From CAZKXU01 sp964556665 (GTDB lineage: Bacteria > Bdellovibrionota_C > UBA2361 > CAZKXU01), in NCBI GenBank assembly GCA_964556665.1, contig CAZKXU010000020.1, forward strand, positions 1 through 40,813: DNA of 40,813 nt, given 5' to 3'. The notes beneath the pieces were generated by a model. The model did no database searches. It saw only the letters and a program-made list of their open reading frames with translations, and was not told where the DNA came from. The translations under genes were made by a program, and so were the position numbers. Shown in pieces: positions 24,287 through 32,985 of this stretch. How positions within the stretch are numbered: the stretch's first letter is position 1; the number at the start of each line of letters is the position of its first letter.

Positions 24287-25111
24287 TTACTTCAACTCAA
24301 CTTTACGCAGGTAGCTCTTATAGTCAGCAGGCAGTTCTACAGTTATATCTATATATTTGCCGCTATACGGATGCTTAAATTTTATACCGCGTGCATGCAG
24401 CATCTGTCTAGGCGCCTCTCGCAGCAATTTTGAATCAAGGCGTTCTGTTAAATAACTCTTATCACCGACTAAGGGGTGATGAATTATATTGAGATGTTTT
24501 CTGATCTGATGAGTCCGCCCGGTTTCTAATTGAAGCTTTAAGTGTGTCGCGACATGGTTGCTGTCCAGTACGCGGTAGCGTGTAACAGCTGTTTTGCCGG
24601 CAAGCCGCTTGTCAATCACACCTTCGTTTCTCTTTATTTTGCCAAGCACAATGGCCTGATAGATTTTTACAATTTTACCCTCTTCAAATAATGGAATTAT
24701 TGCATCATATGCTTCCTCACTTGTTGCAAAGATAAGACACCCGCTCGTCTCTCGGTCCAACCTATGTACCGCCACAATATTGAGGTCGGAAAACTGCTGC
24801 TGCAGCACTGTTTCGACACTCTCTTTCCCATTACTAAGTACTCCTGCTGGCTTATCAATAACAATATAATGCTCGTCTTGGTAGGCGATCTTTACGCTGC
24901 TAAGCCGTTTACTTACTGTACGCTGTACCTCTACATTGTCACCGCTTTGCAAGTTGTGACCAGCCATCCAGACCCGCTTGTTATTTACAAACACCACCTT
25001 GGTGTCTATTAAGGCTTTCGCACGTTTTTTAGATAGCGATAAGTTTTTAGCAATAAACTCGACTAATTTGACACCATTTTCATAACGCTGCACCTCGAAA
25101 ATTTCACTCAT
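24287..25111 (-). CDS. RluA family pseudouridine synthase
   Basis: 274-aa enzyme that isomerises uridine to pseudouridine in rRNA or tRNA. An N-terminal S4 RNA-binding domain (LVEFIAKNLSLSKKRAKALIDTKVVFVNNKRV) precedes the catalytic domain, which has HRLDRETSGCLIFA with the catalytic Asp, and later TGRTHQIRKHLNIIHHPLVGDKSY. The subgroup (RluC/RluD-like) fits, but the target position cannot be told. It overlaps the upstream phosphatase gene by 4 nt. Confidence 0.92.
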   Translation of the reverse strand: MSEIFEVQRYENGVKLVEFIAKNLSLSKKRAKALIDTKVVFVNNKRVWMAGHNLQSGDNVEVQRTVSKRLSSVKIAYQDEHYIVIDKPAGVLSNGKESVETVLQQQFSDLNIVAVHRLDRETSGCLIFATSEEAYDAIIPLFEEGKIVKIYQAIVLGKIKRNEGVIDKRLAGKTAVTRYRVLDSNHVATHLKLQLETGRTHQIRKHLNIIHHPLVGDKSYLTERLDSKLLREAPRQMLHARGIKFKHPYSGKYIDITVELPADYKSYLRKVELK

Positions 25112-25920
25112 ATCAGGATCTCCTTAAGTTTTGGGAGTAGACTAGGATTACAAACTAAAACCTCTGCCGCATATAGTCCGAATGGAATTTCAGATTGTAT
25201 ATTACCATCTTTAATTGCAGCTTTCACTGCCCCAGCTTCTGCAGCTATCAGTCCGCCCGCCGCTACATCCCATGGACTGAGCGCTAATTCGCAAAAGGCA
25301 TCGACGCGGCCAGCTGCAACATAACACAGATCGATTGCTGCTGCTCCAAGACGGCGGATATCCCGACAGTGAGTTAGCAGGCTTTCTAGATGCTTCATCA
25401 TTCTATTGAAATTTGACCTGCGCTTGCCTAATGTGTTTGTTCCGAAGATAACTAATGCATTTTCTAGACTCGTGGTTTTACTACAGCAGAGCTCTTTCCC
25501 GTTCAGAAAAGCTCCGGCTCCGCTAATGGCGGTAAATGTTTCATCTAGAAATGGAGCATATACTACAGCTGCTTTAGCAACCCCATGCTCATAGTAGGCT
25601 ATTGAAATATTGCACTGTTTAAGACCATGCGCATAGTCAGTTGTGCCATCTATTGGGTCGATAATCCAAAGCTGTGACGCCATATAATCAGTAATATGAA
25701 AGCCTTCGGAGCTCTCTTCACTAAGGATTTTATGACTAGGAAATTTTGATTTTATACCGGATATAATTATTTTTTCTGACTCTAAGTCAGCAGCAGTCAC
25801 TAAGTCTTGATTGCCTTTGTCTATAATATTCAGGTTAACTGCGTCACGACGCAGCTCCATAATCCGAGCACCAGCCTTATGGGCTAGGGATCTCGCCAAT
25901 TCAAGTTCCTCTCTGTACAT
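25108..25920 (-). CDS. Inositol monophosphatase family protein
   Basis: 270-aa metal-dependent phosphatase. Metal ligands are visible as ILSEESSEG, LWIIDPIDGTTDYAHG, and SPWDVAAGGLIAAEAGA near the C-terminus, the three hallmarks of the IMPase/SuhB/CysQ superfamily. It could act on inositol phosphate, PAP or another sugar phosphate. Its stop overlaps the pseudouridine synthase start, indicating one transcript. Confidence 0.92.
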   Translation of the reverse strand: MYREELELARSLAHKAGARIMELRRDAVNLNIIDKGNQDLVTAADLESEKIIISGIKSKFPSHKILSEESSEGFHITDYMASQLWIIDPIDGTTDYAHGLKQCNISIAYYEHGVAKAAVVYAPFLDETFTAISGAGAFLNGKELCCSKTTSLENALVIFGTNTLGKRRSNFNRMMKHLESLLTHCRDIRRLGAAAIDLCYVAAGRVDAFCELALSPWDVAAGGLIAAEAGAVKAAIKDGNIQSEIPFGLYAAEVLVCNPSLLPKLKEILI

Positions 25921-25935
25921 TCTTATAGATTACGA

Positions 25936-26361
25936 CTATTTGGAAGAGTTGGTCAAATTAGGCTCAGGTGGTGTTAGGGCTTTGATAATCTTTGCCGCTA
26001 CGATCTCTTTACTGAAAGGTTTGGCAATATAATCAGAGACTCCTGCTTCTGCAGCCTGTACCACCATATCCTTGTTGTTAACGGAGGTAATCATAATGAA
26101 AGGTATTGCTTTGAGACGTTCTTCGGCACGCACCCATTTTAGAAGTTCATATCCGTTAAGGGTAGGCATCTCCCAATCAGATATGACAAAGTTAACTGGG
26201 GTCGATTCAAGTATTACTCTGGCTTCCTCTCCATCGCTAGCCTCTAGGATCTCTCTAAAGCCAAGCTGCATCAAAAGCCGTTTTAGAACTCTTCTTAGGC
26301 TCTGTAGATCATCGACAATAAGGATCTTTGTGTTAAGTATATCGGTGTTAAGGCCTTCCAT
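25936..26361 (-). CDS. CheY-like single-domain response regulator
   Basis: 141 aa, essentially one receiver domain with a short Pro/Asn-rich tail. ILIVDDLQSLRR holds the acidic pair, FVISDWEMPTLNGYELL the phosphoacceptor Asp, MITS the Thr/Ser switch, and IAKPFSKE the conserved Lys. There is no output domain, so it probably acts by protein contact, for example with a flagellar switch or a kinase. No kinase gene is adjacent. It is first in the leftward group, divergent from the metallo-hydrolase gene across a 128-bp promoter region. Confidence 0.92.
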   Translation of the reverse strand: MEGLNTDILNTKILIVDDLQSLRRVLKRLLMQLGFREILEASDGEEARVILESTPVNFVISDWEMPTLNGYELLKWVRAEERLKAIPFIMITSVNNKDMVVQAAEAGVSDYIAKPFSKEIVAAKIIKALTPPEPNLTNSSK

Positions 26362-26489
26362 TTAATCTAGCTGGTTTTAAACTCTCTGATTGTATATCGG
26401 ATAAGTTGATCGGTATCTTGAGTCTTCGCAACTCTGCTTGTCTTTCTTTCTACTTGCTAGGATTCTAACTAACCTATACTCTTTCCGCG

Positions 26490-27275
26490 ATGCGTTTCTC
26501 AGTACTATCAAGTGGTTCAAAAGCTAACTCAACGTTTTTAGAGTGCGGTAACCATAGAATCCTAATTGATTGCGGACTTTCCTGTCGCGAGACAGAGCGC
26601 AGGCTTTTACAGTTAGGAATTGCAGCTGATTCGATTAAATCTATACTTATTACGCATGAACACTCTGACCACATCAAAGGCGTAGCTCAGTTTAGCAAGA
26701 AGCACCGTGTCCCGGTCTATGCAAATGCGGATACAGCAAAATTCATGGATGATGTTTATGGATTAGAGCACTTTGAATCCGGAGCACGGTTTTCTATAGG
26801 TAATATTAAGATCTTCCCGTTTAGCATTACGCATGATGCACGTGATCCCGTCGGATTTACTGTAGAATATGAAGGGCTCCGTTATGGGCAGGCAACCGAC
26901 CTTGGGCGCGTAACTAAGTTAGTAAGAGCTAGTCTTCTGAACTGCAATGCCTTACTGATTGAATCTAACCATGATGAGGAGATGCTGCAAACCTGTAGCT
27001 ACTCCTGGGATCTTAAAAAGAGAATTGCTTCAAGTCATGGTCATCTTAGCAATACTGATGCTGCTAATCTGATCTCTGATCTCGTCAGTCCAGAGCTCCT
27101 ACACCTAGTATTGGGTCATATAAGTGAAAATTCAAATACGACCGATCTAGCGCTTAGCTCTTCAAGGGGGATTCTTGGAGATCGGGTGCCCGAGACACTG
27201 ATAGCAGCTAATGTGTACGATCCAACGCCGTTATTTGAGGTTGGGGAATATGCTAGCAGTGCAAGTGTCGGCTAG
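26490..27275 (+). CDS. Metallo-beta-lactamase-fold hydrolase, YycJ/WalJ type
   Basis: 261 aa starting MRFSVLSSGSKANSTFLECGNHRILIDCG, a start typical of YycJ/WalJ proteins. The metal motif THEHSDHIKG is intact, with later ligands in FSITHDA, TDLG and HGHLSN. Family members are putative nucleases; in Firmicutes YycJ is implicated in DNA repair. The stop codon lies inside a 20-bp sequence that is repeated 879 bp downstream. Confidence 0.88.
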   Translation: MRFSVLSSGSKANSTFLECGNHRILIDCGLSCRETERRLLQLGIAADSIKSILITHEHSDHIKGVAQFSKKHRVPVYANADTAKFMDDVYGLEHFESGARFSIGNIKIFPFSITHDARDPVGFTVEYEGLRYGQATDLGRVTKLVRASLLNCNALLIESNHDEEMLQTCSYSWDLKKRIASSHGHLSNTDAANLISDLVSPELLHLVLGHISENSNTTDLALSSSRGILGDRVPETLIAANVYDPTPLFEVGEYASSASVG

Positions 27276-27286
27276 CGAGCCTTGCT
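27267..27286. repeat. 20-bp direct repeat, left copy
   Basis: GTCGGCTAGCGAGCCTTGCT contains the stop codon of the upstream metallo-hydrolase gene. An exact second copy lies at 28146-28165, and together they bracket the four-helix-bundle gene pair. Confidence 0.85.
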
Positions 27287-27370
27287 AAGTCGATGCGACA
27301 GATTGAAGCGATTCGTGAAGAAAGTAGGTATTAATATCTTCGGAATGAAGTAAACAGATAGTCACAGGGC

Positions 27371-27679
27371 CTATGCCCGGCAGCTCTGAATTAACTTGTA
27401 TGCATGAGCTGCAAGAGTATCAGAGAGAGCTTCCAGTGAAGGTTGTCTATCTGTGAGAAGGTCTAGAATTGCCTGACATTCCCGTATTGAACCAAAGGCT
27501 ATAACAAAGAATCGTCGTTGATCAGCTTGTCCGGTTCTTCCCGATCCCTCGGCCAGGTTAAGCACGGTACTGGAGGCTGCTCTGGCAAGCTGCGCTCTGA
27601 GTTCGGCGGGAAGTTTTAGGCAGCGGCTTTGCCGATAAAAATCTACCGCCAGGTATAAACAGAGATCTGAAATCAGATT
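27371..27679 (-). CDS. Four-helix bundle protein (23S rRNA intervening-sequence type), start unclear
   Basis: The frame is open from 27679 and reads YLAVDFYRQSRCLKLPAELRAQLARAASSTVLNLAEGSGR and onward to HAYKLIQSCRA, in pieces matching the S23/IVP family (TIGR02436-like), ~100 aa helical pentameric bundles. It is the partner of the divergent gene at 27702. No ATG, GTG or TTG precedes the conserved N-terminus; only CTG (27676) or ATT (27673) is available, or an internal GTG at 27565 that would drop the first helix. It may therefore be a decaying copy. Confidence 0.65.
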   Translation of the reverse strand, partial: NLISDLCLYLAVDFYRQSRCLKLPAELRAQLARAASSTVLNLAEGSGRTGQADQRRFFVIAFGSIRECQAILDLLTDRQPSLEALSDTLAAHAYKLIQSCRA

Positions 27680-27701
27680 TCAGTTAACGGAATCTGATAC
27701 C

Positions 27702-28010
27702 GTGCATTGTTCAAACTTTAGAACCTATATATTAGCGGTAGATTTTTATAAGCAAAGCCGATGCCTAAAACTTCCACCTTATCTTTCCGGGCAGCTTGCC
27801 AGAGCTGCTTCCTCGATAGTCCTTAACCTGGCCGAGGGATCGGGAAGAACCGGCAGAAGAGACCAATTACGGTTCTTTCATATAGCTATGGGGTCATTAA
27901 GAGAGGTTCAAGCACTGCTAACCATCTCAGGGTTAGAGAGCTCTCCTCAATGGCAAACTCTTGATTCCCTAGGAGCACATCTCTACAAGCTGATACAAGC
28001 TAGCGCTTAG
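27702..28010 (+). CDS. Four-helix bundle protein (23S rRNA intervening-sequence type)
   Basis: 102 aa from GTG 27702. It contains ILAVDFYKQSRCLKLP, LARAASSIVLNLAEGSGRTG and HLYKLIQASA, the signature of small four-helix-bundle proteins first found inside 23S rRNA intervening sequences and also as accessory proteins (Avd) of diversity-generating retroelements. No reverse transcriptase or rRNA is nearby. It is divergent from, and about 70 percent similar to, the neighbouring copy, with the two N-terminal coding ends forming an inverted repeat. Confidence 0.8.
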   Translation: MHCSNFRTYILAVDFYKQSRCLKLPPYLSGQLARAASSIVLNLAEGSGRTGRRDQLRFFHIAMGSLREVQALLTISGLESSPQWQTLDSLGAHLYKLIQASA

Positions 28011-28017
28011 CACAGGA

Positions 28018-28041
28018 CTGATCGGCTGCCGAGCCGATCAG
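28018..28041 (+). terminator. Hairpin after the plus-strand four-helix bundle gene
   Basis: CTGATCGGCT and AGCCGATCAG form a perfect 10-bp stem with loop GCCG, 8 bp after the stop codon. No strong T-run follows. A transcript-end role is plausible but unproven. Confidence 0.45.
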
Positions 28042-28145
28042 TATCTGATTCAGATATCAGATAACTGACCTCAGTTGTCGGTAATATTCGAAGTTCAACT
28101 AAGTCTAAAATATTATCAAGTGAGGAAGGGTTTAAATAATCCTTG

Positions 28146-28165
28146 GTCGGCTAGCGAGCCTTGCT
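28146..28165. repeat. 20-bp direct repeat, right copy
   Basis: Exact duplicate of 27267-27286, 44 bp before the purB start. Its presence on both sides of the helical-bundle pair suggests the pair arrived as a unit or that a segment was tandemly duplicated. Confidence 0.85.
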
Positions 28166-28208
28166 TTATTCCGCTTTAAATAGTAGATAGTTTCAGTAGA
28201 ATTCAACT

Positions 28209-29504
28209 ATGATCCCGCGTTATTCCCGTCCGGAAATCACAGCAATATGGTCGGACCAGAGCCGCCTTGAAATTTGGCTTGAGGTCGAGACTTTGGCCCT
28301 TGAAGGTATGGTTCAGGTAGGTCTTGCCCCGCAGCAGGCGCTAAACGATCTTAGATCCAAAGGTAAATTTGATCTTAACCGTGTACTTAAGTTGGAAGAG
28401 GAGCTTAAACACGATGTTATCGCTTTTTTAACAAACGTAGCAGAGAATGTAGGCGAGAGTTCCAGATTTGTACATCGCGGGATGACCTCTAACGATCTGC
28501 TGGACACGACCTTTGCAGTTCAGATTCTCCGTTCCGGTCAGATTATTCTAAAAGATATTGAAGAGCTTGAAGGTACGCTTAAGAAAAGAGCGCAGGAGTT
28601 TAAACTTACACCCTGTATCGGAAGATCGCATGGGATTCATGCAGAGCCCACAACCTTTGGTATTAAGCTTGCCTCATGGTATGCAGAGATTAGGCGGAAT
28701 CGGCAGAGAGTAGAAGCGGCCTTAAAAGATGCTGTAGTCGGAAAGATAAGCGGAGCGGTTGGAACATATGCCTCATTGCCTCCACAGGTTGAGTCGCATG
28801 TCATGAAAAAGCTGGGCTTAACTGCGGAGGTGGTGGCTTCACAGGTGGTGCATCGTGATCGTCATGCCGCATTTTTTGGAGCGTTGGCTGTTCTAGGAAG
28901 CTCGATAGAGCGTTTTGCGGTGGAGATACGTCATCTTCAGAGGACCGAGGTTCGTGAAGCAGAGGAGGAATTTACTAAGGGACAGAAAGGCTCCTCTGCC
29001 ATGCCGCATAAGAGGAATCCGATCTTAAGTGAGAATGTATGCGGTTTAGCACGTCTGATGCGAAGTTATGCCCAGGCAGCTTATGAGAATGTTGCTCTCT
29101 GGCATGAAAGGGATATCAGTCATAGCTCTGTAGAAAGGGTTATAGCGCCGGACGCCTGTATTACTATTGATTTTATGCTTAACCGCTTTCATCGGATTGT
29201 AAAGGGGCTAGTTGTCTATCCGGAAAGAATGATGGAGAATCTGGAGTCAACTAGAGGGTTAATATACTCAGGTTCACTTCTGGTTGCCTTGGTCGATAAA
29301 GGCATGCTGCGTGAGCGCGCCTATAAGCTTGTTCAGGATCATGCACTTAAGGCTTGGGAGGGTGGTCCCGATCTGTTTACACGGGTGAATGATGATAAGG
29401 AGATTAAAGAACACCTTAGTGTTGCAGAATTAAAGGATCTGTTTGATTTAAAGCGCCATTTAAGGCATGTTGATTATATATTTGAGCGGGCGTTTGGTGG
29501 TTGA
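28209..29504 (+). CDS. purB: Adenylosuccinate lyase
   Basis: 431-aa fumarase/aspartase superfamily enzyme acting twice in purine synthesis (SAICAR to AICAR, adenylosuccinate to AMP). It begins MIPRYSRPEITAIWSDQSR, typical of PurB. FVHRGMTSNDLLDT, GRSHGIHAEPTTFG and the flexible signature loop KGSSAMPHKRNP with the catalytic Ser are all intact. Length is normal. It leads purS and purQ. Confidence 0.97.
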   Translation: MIPRYSRPEITAIWSDQSRLEIWLEVETLALEGMVQVGLAPQQALNDLRSKGKFDLNRVLKLEEELKHDVIAFLTNVAENVGESSRFVHRGMTSNDLLDTTFAVQILRSGQIILKDIEELEGTLKKRAQEFKLTPCIGRSHGIHAEPTTFGIKLASWYAEIRRNRQRVEAALKDAVVGKISGAVGTYASLPPQVESHVMKKLGLTAEVVASQVVHRDRHAAFFGALAVLGSSIERFAVEIRHLQRTEVREAEEEFTKGQKGSSAMPHKRNPILSENVCGLARLMRSYAQAAYENVALWHERDISHSSVERVIAPDACITIDFMLNRFHRIVKGLVVYPERMMENLESTRGLIYSGSLLVALVDKGMLRERAYKLVQDHALKAWEGGPDLFTRVNDDKEIKEHLSVAELKDLFDLKRHLRHVDYIFERAFGG

Positions 29505-29537
29505 TTTTTAAGATCGGTGAACGGAGTGCTGGTTTCT

Positions 29538-29557
29538 GTTATCTGTAATCTGATAAC
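29538..29557. repeat. Small palindrome between purB and purS
   Basis: GTTATC and GATAAC flank TGTAATCT. It is related in sequence to the palindromes at 6157-6190 and 28047-28075. Confidence 0.4.
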
Positions 29558-29620
29558 CGTGTCGGAGCTCAGGGAGCTTGGGATGATAGCTCATTAATAT
29601 TTGTAAATTGGTATTACATT

Positions 29621-29857
29621 ATGCGTATTCAAGTCTTAGTTCGTCTCAAACCTGGAGTCTTAGATGTTCAGGGTAAAGCAGTAGAGCACAGTCTAGCGGA
29701 GCTTGGCTCGGACGCCTCGAATGTCCGTGTCGGAAAACTGATCGAGCTTGATGTTAAGGCTGTCAATTTCGATAAAGCCAAGGAGAAAGTTGAGGAGCTT
29801 TGCACCAAGTTGTTAGCTAATACTATAATTGAAAACTATGAGATAAGGGCTGCCTAA
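29621..29857 (+). CDS. purS: Phosphoribosylformylglycinamidine synthase subunit PurS
   Basis: 78-aa small subunit of the three-part FGAM synthetase. MRIQVLVRLKPGVLDVQGKAV matches the family start, and RVGKLIELDV and CTKLLANTIIENYEI match the rest. PurS helps transfer ammonia from PurQ to PurL. Its stop overlaps the purQ ATG by one base. Confidence 0.96.
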   Translation: MRIQVLVRLKPGVLDVQGKAVEHSLAELGSDASNVRVGKLIELDVKAVNFDKAKEKVEELCTKLLANTIIENYEIRAA

Positions 29858-30555
29858 TGAAGATAGCAGTAGTCGTATTTCCTGGGACCAACTGTGAGCA
29901 TGACATTATTCATACCTATTCGGCATTGCTCGGACAGGATATTCAGTATGTCTGGTACAAAGAGCGGGATATAGGCAAGCCGGATGTAGTAATTCTCCCA
30001 GGTGGCTTCTCCTTCGGAGATTATCTCCGCACCGGTGCGTTGGCGCGAGTTGCACCAATTATCAATGAGATAAAAACTTTGGCAGGCAAGGGCGTGCCGA
30101 TTCTAGGCGTCTGTAACGGATTTCAGATTCTATGTGAGGTGGGTCTTCTTCCAGGCGTTTTACTTGCTAATATCGAGATGCGTTTTATCTCACAGTTCGT
30201 TCATTATAAAGTTGAAAATACCAAGACACCTTTTACAGCGAAACTAAAAGCAGGAGAAGTTTTGACTTCACCGATTGCTCACTTCGAAGGCAATTATTTT
30301 GCCGACGAGGAGACGCTTAAGCTTTTAGAAGGGAACGGAAGGGTCGTCTTCAGATATTGTGGAGAAGCAGGGAAGATTGATCATGGTAGTAGGACCTGCA
30401 ATCCTAATGGCGCAATGCATTCAATAGCTGGCATCTGTAGTGAAAAAGGTAATGTTGTAGGGCTCATGCCTCATCCGGAGCGGGCAGCAGAATCGCGGGT
30501 AGGGTATATTGGTGCTGATAGGGGAAGGGCTATTTTTGAGTCTGTGTTGAGGTAG
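29857..30555 (+). CDS. purQ: Phosphoribosylformylglycinamidine synthase subunit PurQ
   Basis: 232-aa class I glutamine amidotransferase that supplies ammonia to PurL. VVFPGTNCEHD starts the domain. The nucleophile Cys is in GVCNGFQILCE (~88-98), and the His/Glu pair is in LMPHPERAAE near the C-terminus. It is coupled to purS. The purL partner does not follow; the next gene is rpsB behind its own promoter. Confidence 0.96.
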   Translation: MKIAVVVFPGTNCEHDIIHTYSALLGQDIQYVWYKERDIGKPDVVILPGGFSFGDYLRTGALARVAPIINEIKTLAGKGVPILGVCNGFQILCEVGLLPGVLLANIEMRFISQFVHYKVENTKTPFTAKLKAGEVLTSPIAHFEGNYFADEETLKLLEGNGRVVFRYCGEAGKIDHGSRTCNPNGAMHSIAGICSEKGNVVGLMPHPERAAESRVGYIGADRGRAIFESVLR

Positions 30556-30564
30556 ATAGCCCCC

Positions 30565-30594
30565 TTTACCCTTAACCACAATATGTGTTATCCT
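30565..30594 (+). promoter_or_regulatory. Candidate promoter of the rpsB cluster
   Basis: TTTACC and TATCCT are separated by 18 bp, just after purQ. This leaves an rpsB leader of about 130 nt, which is long enough for ribosomal-protein feedback; no known leader fold was recognised. Confidence 0.35.
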
Positions 30595-30725
30595 AATACC
30601 CTTAAATTTCACACCTAGGTATCAATAGTCTTGGTGAGTTTAGGTCTCATGTGGAGGCTTAAATTTTAAGGCGCAGCGGCGCTTCCAAAATTACCTGGGG
30701 AGGCTTAACTAAGACGGAGTAATGA

Positions 30726-31556
30726 ATGATTAAATCAAACTATAGTACTGCAACTGTATCTATCACTTTAGAATCCCTACTTGAGGCGGGAGCGCATTTT
30801 GGTCATCAGACAGAAAAATGGAATCCTAAAATGCTTCCATATATCTTTGGGGAGCGTAACGGCATACATATTTTAAATCTTGATATCACCCTTAAGCTCT
30901 GGGAGCAGACCCGTCGCTTTATCATTAACACTGTAGCAAAGGGCGGCAACGGACTCTTTGTTGGTACTAAGCAGCAGGCGCGTGAGATCATTAAGGCTGA
31001 AGCTGAGCGTTCAAGCTCATTCTTTGTGAATAGTCGTTGGCTTGGCGGAACACTTAGTAACTTTCAGACTATTAAGAATTCGATTGATAGGTTGAAGCGC
31101 TACGAGGAGTTTTTAGCAAAAGCGGAAGATCCAAGTTCTAAGATTAAGATAGCGAAAAAAGAGAAGCTTAGCATGAGCCGTGAGGTAGATAAGCTGCAGG
31201 CATCTCTTGGCGGTATCAGGGATATGCGCTCTTTGCCTGAGTTCCTGTTTGTAGTTGATATTATCAAGGAACATATCGCTGTAGCAGAGGCGCGTAGGCT
31301 TCAGATCCCTGTTATTGCGCTTGTAGATTCAAACGTTGATCCAACTTTAATTGATTACCCGATCCCTTCAAATGATGATGCTATCCGTACATTGAGATTG
31401 TTAACTGCTGGTATAGCGGATGCCGTAATTGAGGGAAAGGCGATTAATGCAGCGAGTATCCCGAAGGACAACCGTGGTGCCAATGCAGAGGCTGTACGTA
31501 ACGGCACAAACGGAGCTGGAACCACCGCTCACGCAGCAACAGCGATAGCGCATTAA
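30726..31556 (+). CDS. rpsB: 30S ribosomal protein S2
   Basis: 276 aa. ITLESLLEAGAHFGHQTEKWNPKMLPYIFGERNGIHILNLD, in overlapping blocks, is the S2 N-terminus. FVNSRWLGGTLSNFQTI and ALVDSNVDPTLIDYPIPSNDDAIRT are conserved further on. A short N-terminal addition (MIKSNYSTATV) and an Ala/Asn-rich C-terminal tail extend it slightly beyond the usual ~240. It is followed 30 bp later by tsf, the universal order. Confidence 0.97.
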   Translation: MIKSNYSTATVSITLESLLEAGAHFGHQTEKWNPKMLPYIFGERNGIHILNLDITLKLWEQTRRFIINTVAKGGNGLFVGTKQQAREIIKAEAERSSSFFVNSRWLGGTLSNFQTIKNSIDRLKRYEEFLAKAEDPSSKIKIAKKEKLSMSREVDKLQASLGGIRDMRSLPEFLFVVDIIKEHIAVAEARRLQIPVIALVDSNVDPTLIDYPIPSNDDAIRTLRLLTAGIADAVIEGKAINAASIPKDNRGANAEAVRNGTNGAGTTAHAATAIAH

Positions 31557-31586
31557 TATAATATTTTAAATCTAAATGAGGAAGGT

Positions 31587-32237
31587 ATGGCTGATGTTTC
31601 ATTAGAGCTTGTTAAGAAGTTACGTGAAAAAACTGGGGCAGGAATGATGGATTGCAAATCAGCCTTGGCTGAAGCTAAGGGTGATATCGATCTAGCGATT
31701 GAGGTACTGCGTAAAAAAGGGCTTAAAGATCTAGGCAAACGTACAGGCAAGATCGCTGCAGAGGGTACTGTAGGTGTTTATGTTCATCCAGGCGATCAGA
31801 TAGTAGCTCTCGTCGAGCTTAATAGCGAGACTGATTTCGTGGCTCGCGGTGAGGAGTTTAAGGCGTTGGCTCGCGATCTGGCGATGCATGTAGCAGCAAT
31901 GAAGCCTGAATATCTAACAGTAGAGGATATTCCAGAGGCGGTAATCTCAAAGGAAAAGGAGATTTTGATTGAGCAGCTTGGCGAGAAGGAGAGATCTAAG
32001 GCCGATAAGATTCTGCCTGGTAAGCTTGAGAAATACTACGAAGATAAAGTTTTCATGAAGCAGCCGTATGTTAAAGATGAGAGCGGTAAGCGTACCGTTA
32101 AGGATATGATCGATGAGCTCGGTATAAAGTGTGGAGAGAAGGTGGCTGTGCGCCGTTTTATCCGTTTTGTAGTGGGCGAAGGAATCGAGAAGCAGCAGAG
32201 CAATCTGGCCGCAGATGTTGCTGCAATGATGCAGTAA
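31587..32237 (+). CDS. tsf: Elongation factor Ts
   Basis: 216 aa. ELVKKLREKTGAGMMDCKSAL is the N-terminal signature, and VALVELNSETDFVAR is the second conserved block contacting EF-Tu. It catalyses GDP/GTP exchange on EF-Tu. It is a short form lacking part of the second core subdomain compared with the 283-aa Escherichia coli protein, as in many bacteria. Confidence 0.97.
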   Translation: MADVSLELVKKLREKTGAGMMDCKSALAEAKGDIDLAIEVLRKKGLKDLGKRTGKIAAEGTVGVYVHPGDQIVALVELNSETDFVARGEEFKALARDLAMHVAAMKPEYLTVEDIPEAVISKEKEILIEQLGEKERSKADKILPGKLEKYYEDKVFMKQPYVKDESGKRTVKDMIDELGIKCGEKVAVRRFIRFVVGEGIEKQQSNLAADVAAMMQ

Positions 32238-32256
32238 ACAGTTATCAAAGTTTAGC

Positions 32257-32982
32257 ATGTTTAAACCGCTTAAATATAAAAGGGTTCTTCTTAAGTTAAG
32301 TGGGGAGATTCTAGCCGGAACTCAGGGTTTTGGCATTAATCCGGATATTATTTCTGTACTGGTGAAGGAGATTCATGAGGTTCATGAACTTGGCTGTCAG
32401 TTAGGGATTGTTATCGGTGGCGGAAATATTTTTCGTGGCATGCAGGGAGTAGGCAAGGGGCTTGATCGTGCTTCAGGTGACTACATGGGTATGCTAGCCA
32501 CCGTAATCAATGCTCTAGCACTACAAGATTTTCTTGAGAAAGTTGGTGTCGCTACGCGTGTCATGTCAGCCATCGAGATGCGCGCAATAGCTGAACCATA
32601 CATAAGAAGAAGAGCCACCCGTCATCTAGAAAAAAATCGAGTTGTTATATTTGCTGCAGGTACAGGTAATCCATATTTTACGACTGACACTGCAGCAGCA
32701 TTACGTGCGATGGAGATCAGCGCCGATGTGCTTCTCAAAGGCACTAAAGTTGACGCAGTTTACGATTCAGACCCAAATAAAAATAAGGAAGCTAGGCCCT
32801 ACGAGAAACTTAGCTTCATGGATGTATTAAAAGGAAGATTGAGTGTAATGGATGCAGCTGCAATCTCTCTTTGTATGGATAATGATCTCCCGATAGTAGT
32901 TTTTAATATCGGTAAGATTGGAAATTTGTCGCGCGTAGTAGGTGGTGAGAATATCGGTACTTTAGTGCAAGCTGGAGACTAG
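32257..32982 (+). CDS. pyrH: UMP kinase
   Basis: 241-aa amino-acid-kinase-fold enzyme phosphorylating UMP to UDP. VLLKLSGEILAG begins the fold. LGIVIGGGNIFRG, DYMGMLATVINAL and TDTAAALRAMEI form the nucleotide and UMP sites. Length and the position between tsf and frr are normal. Confidence 0.97.
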   Translation: MFKPLKYKRVLLKLSGEILAGTQGFGINPDIISVLVKEIHEVHELGCQLGIVIGGGNIFRGMQGVGKGLDRASGDYMGMLATVINALALQDFLEKVGVATRVMSAIEMRAIAEPYIRRRATRHLEKNRVVIFAAGTGNPYFTTDTAAALRAMEISADVLLKGTKVDAVYDSDPNKNKEARPYEKLSFMDVLKGRLSVMDAAAISLCMDNDLPIVVFNIGKIGNLSRVVGGENIGTLVQAGD

Positions 32983-32985
32983 TAT

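Noticed and set aside
27371..28010. Diversity-generating retroelement suggested by Avd-like bundle proteins
   Set aside because: No reverse transcriptase, template repeat or variable repeat nearby.
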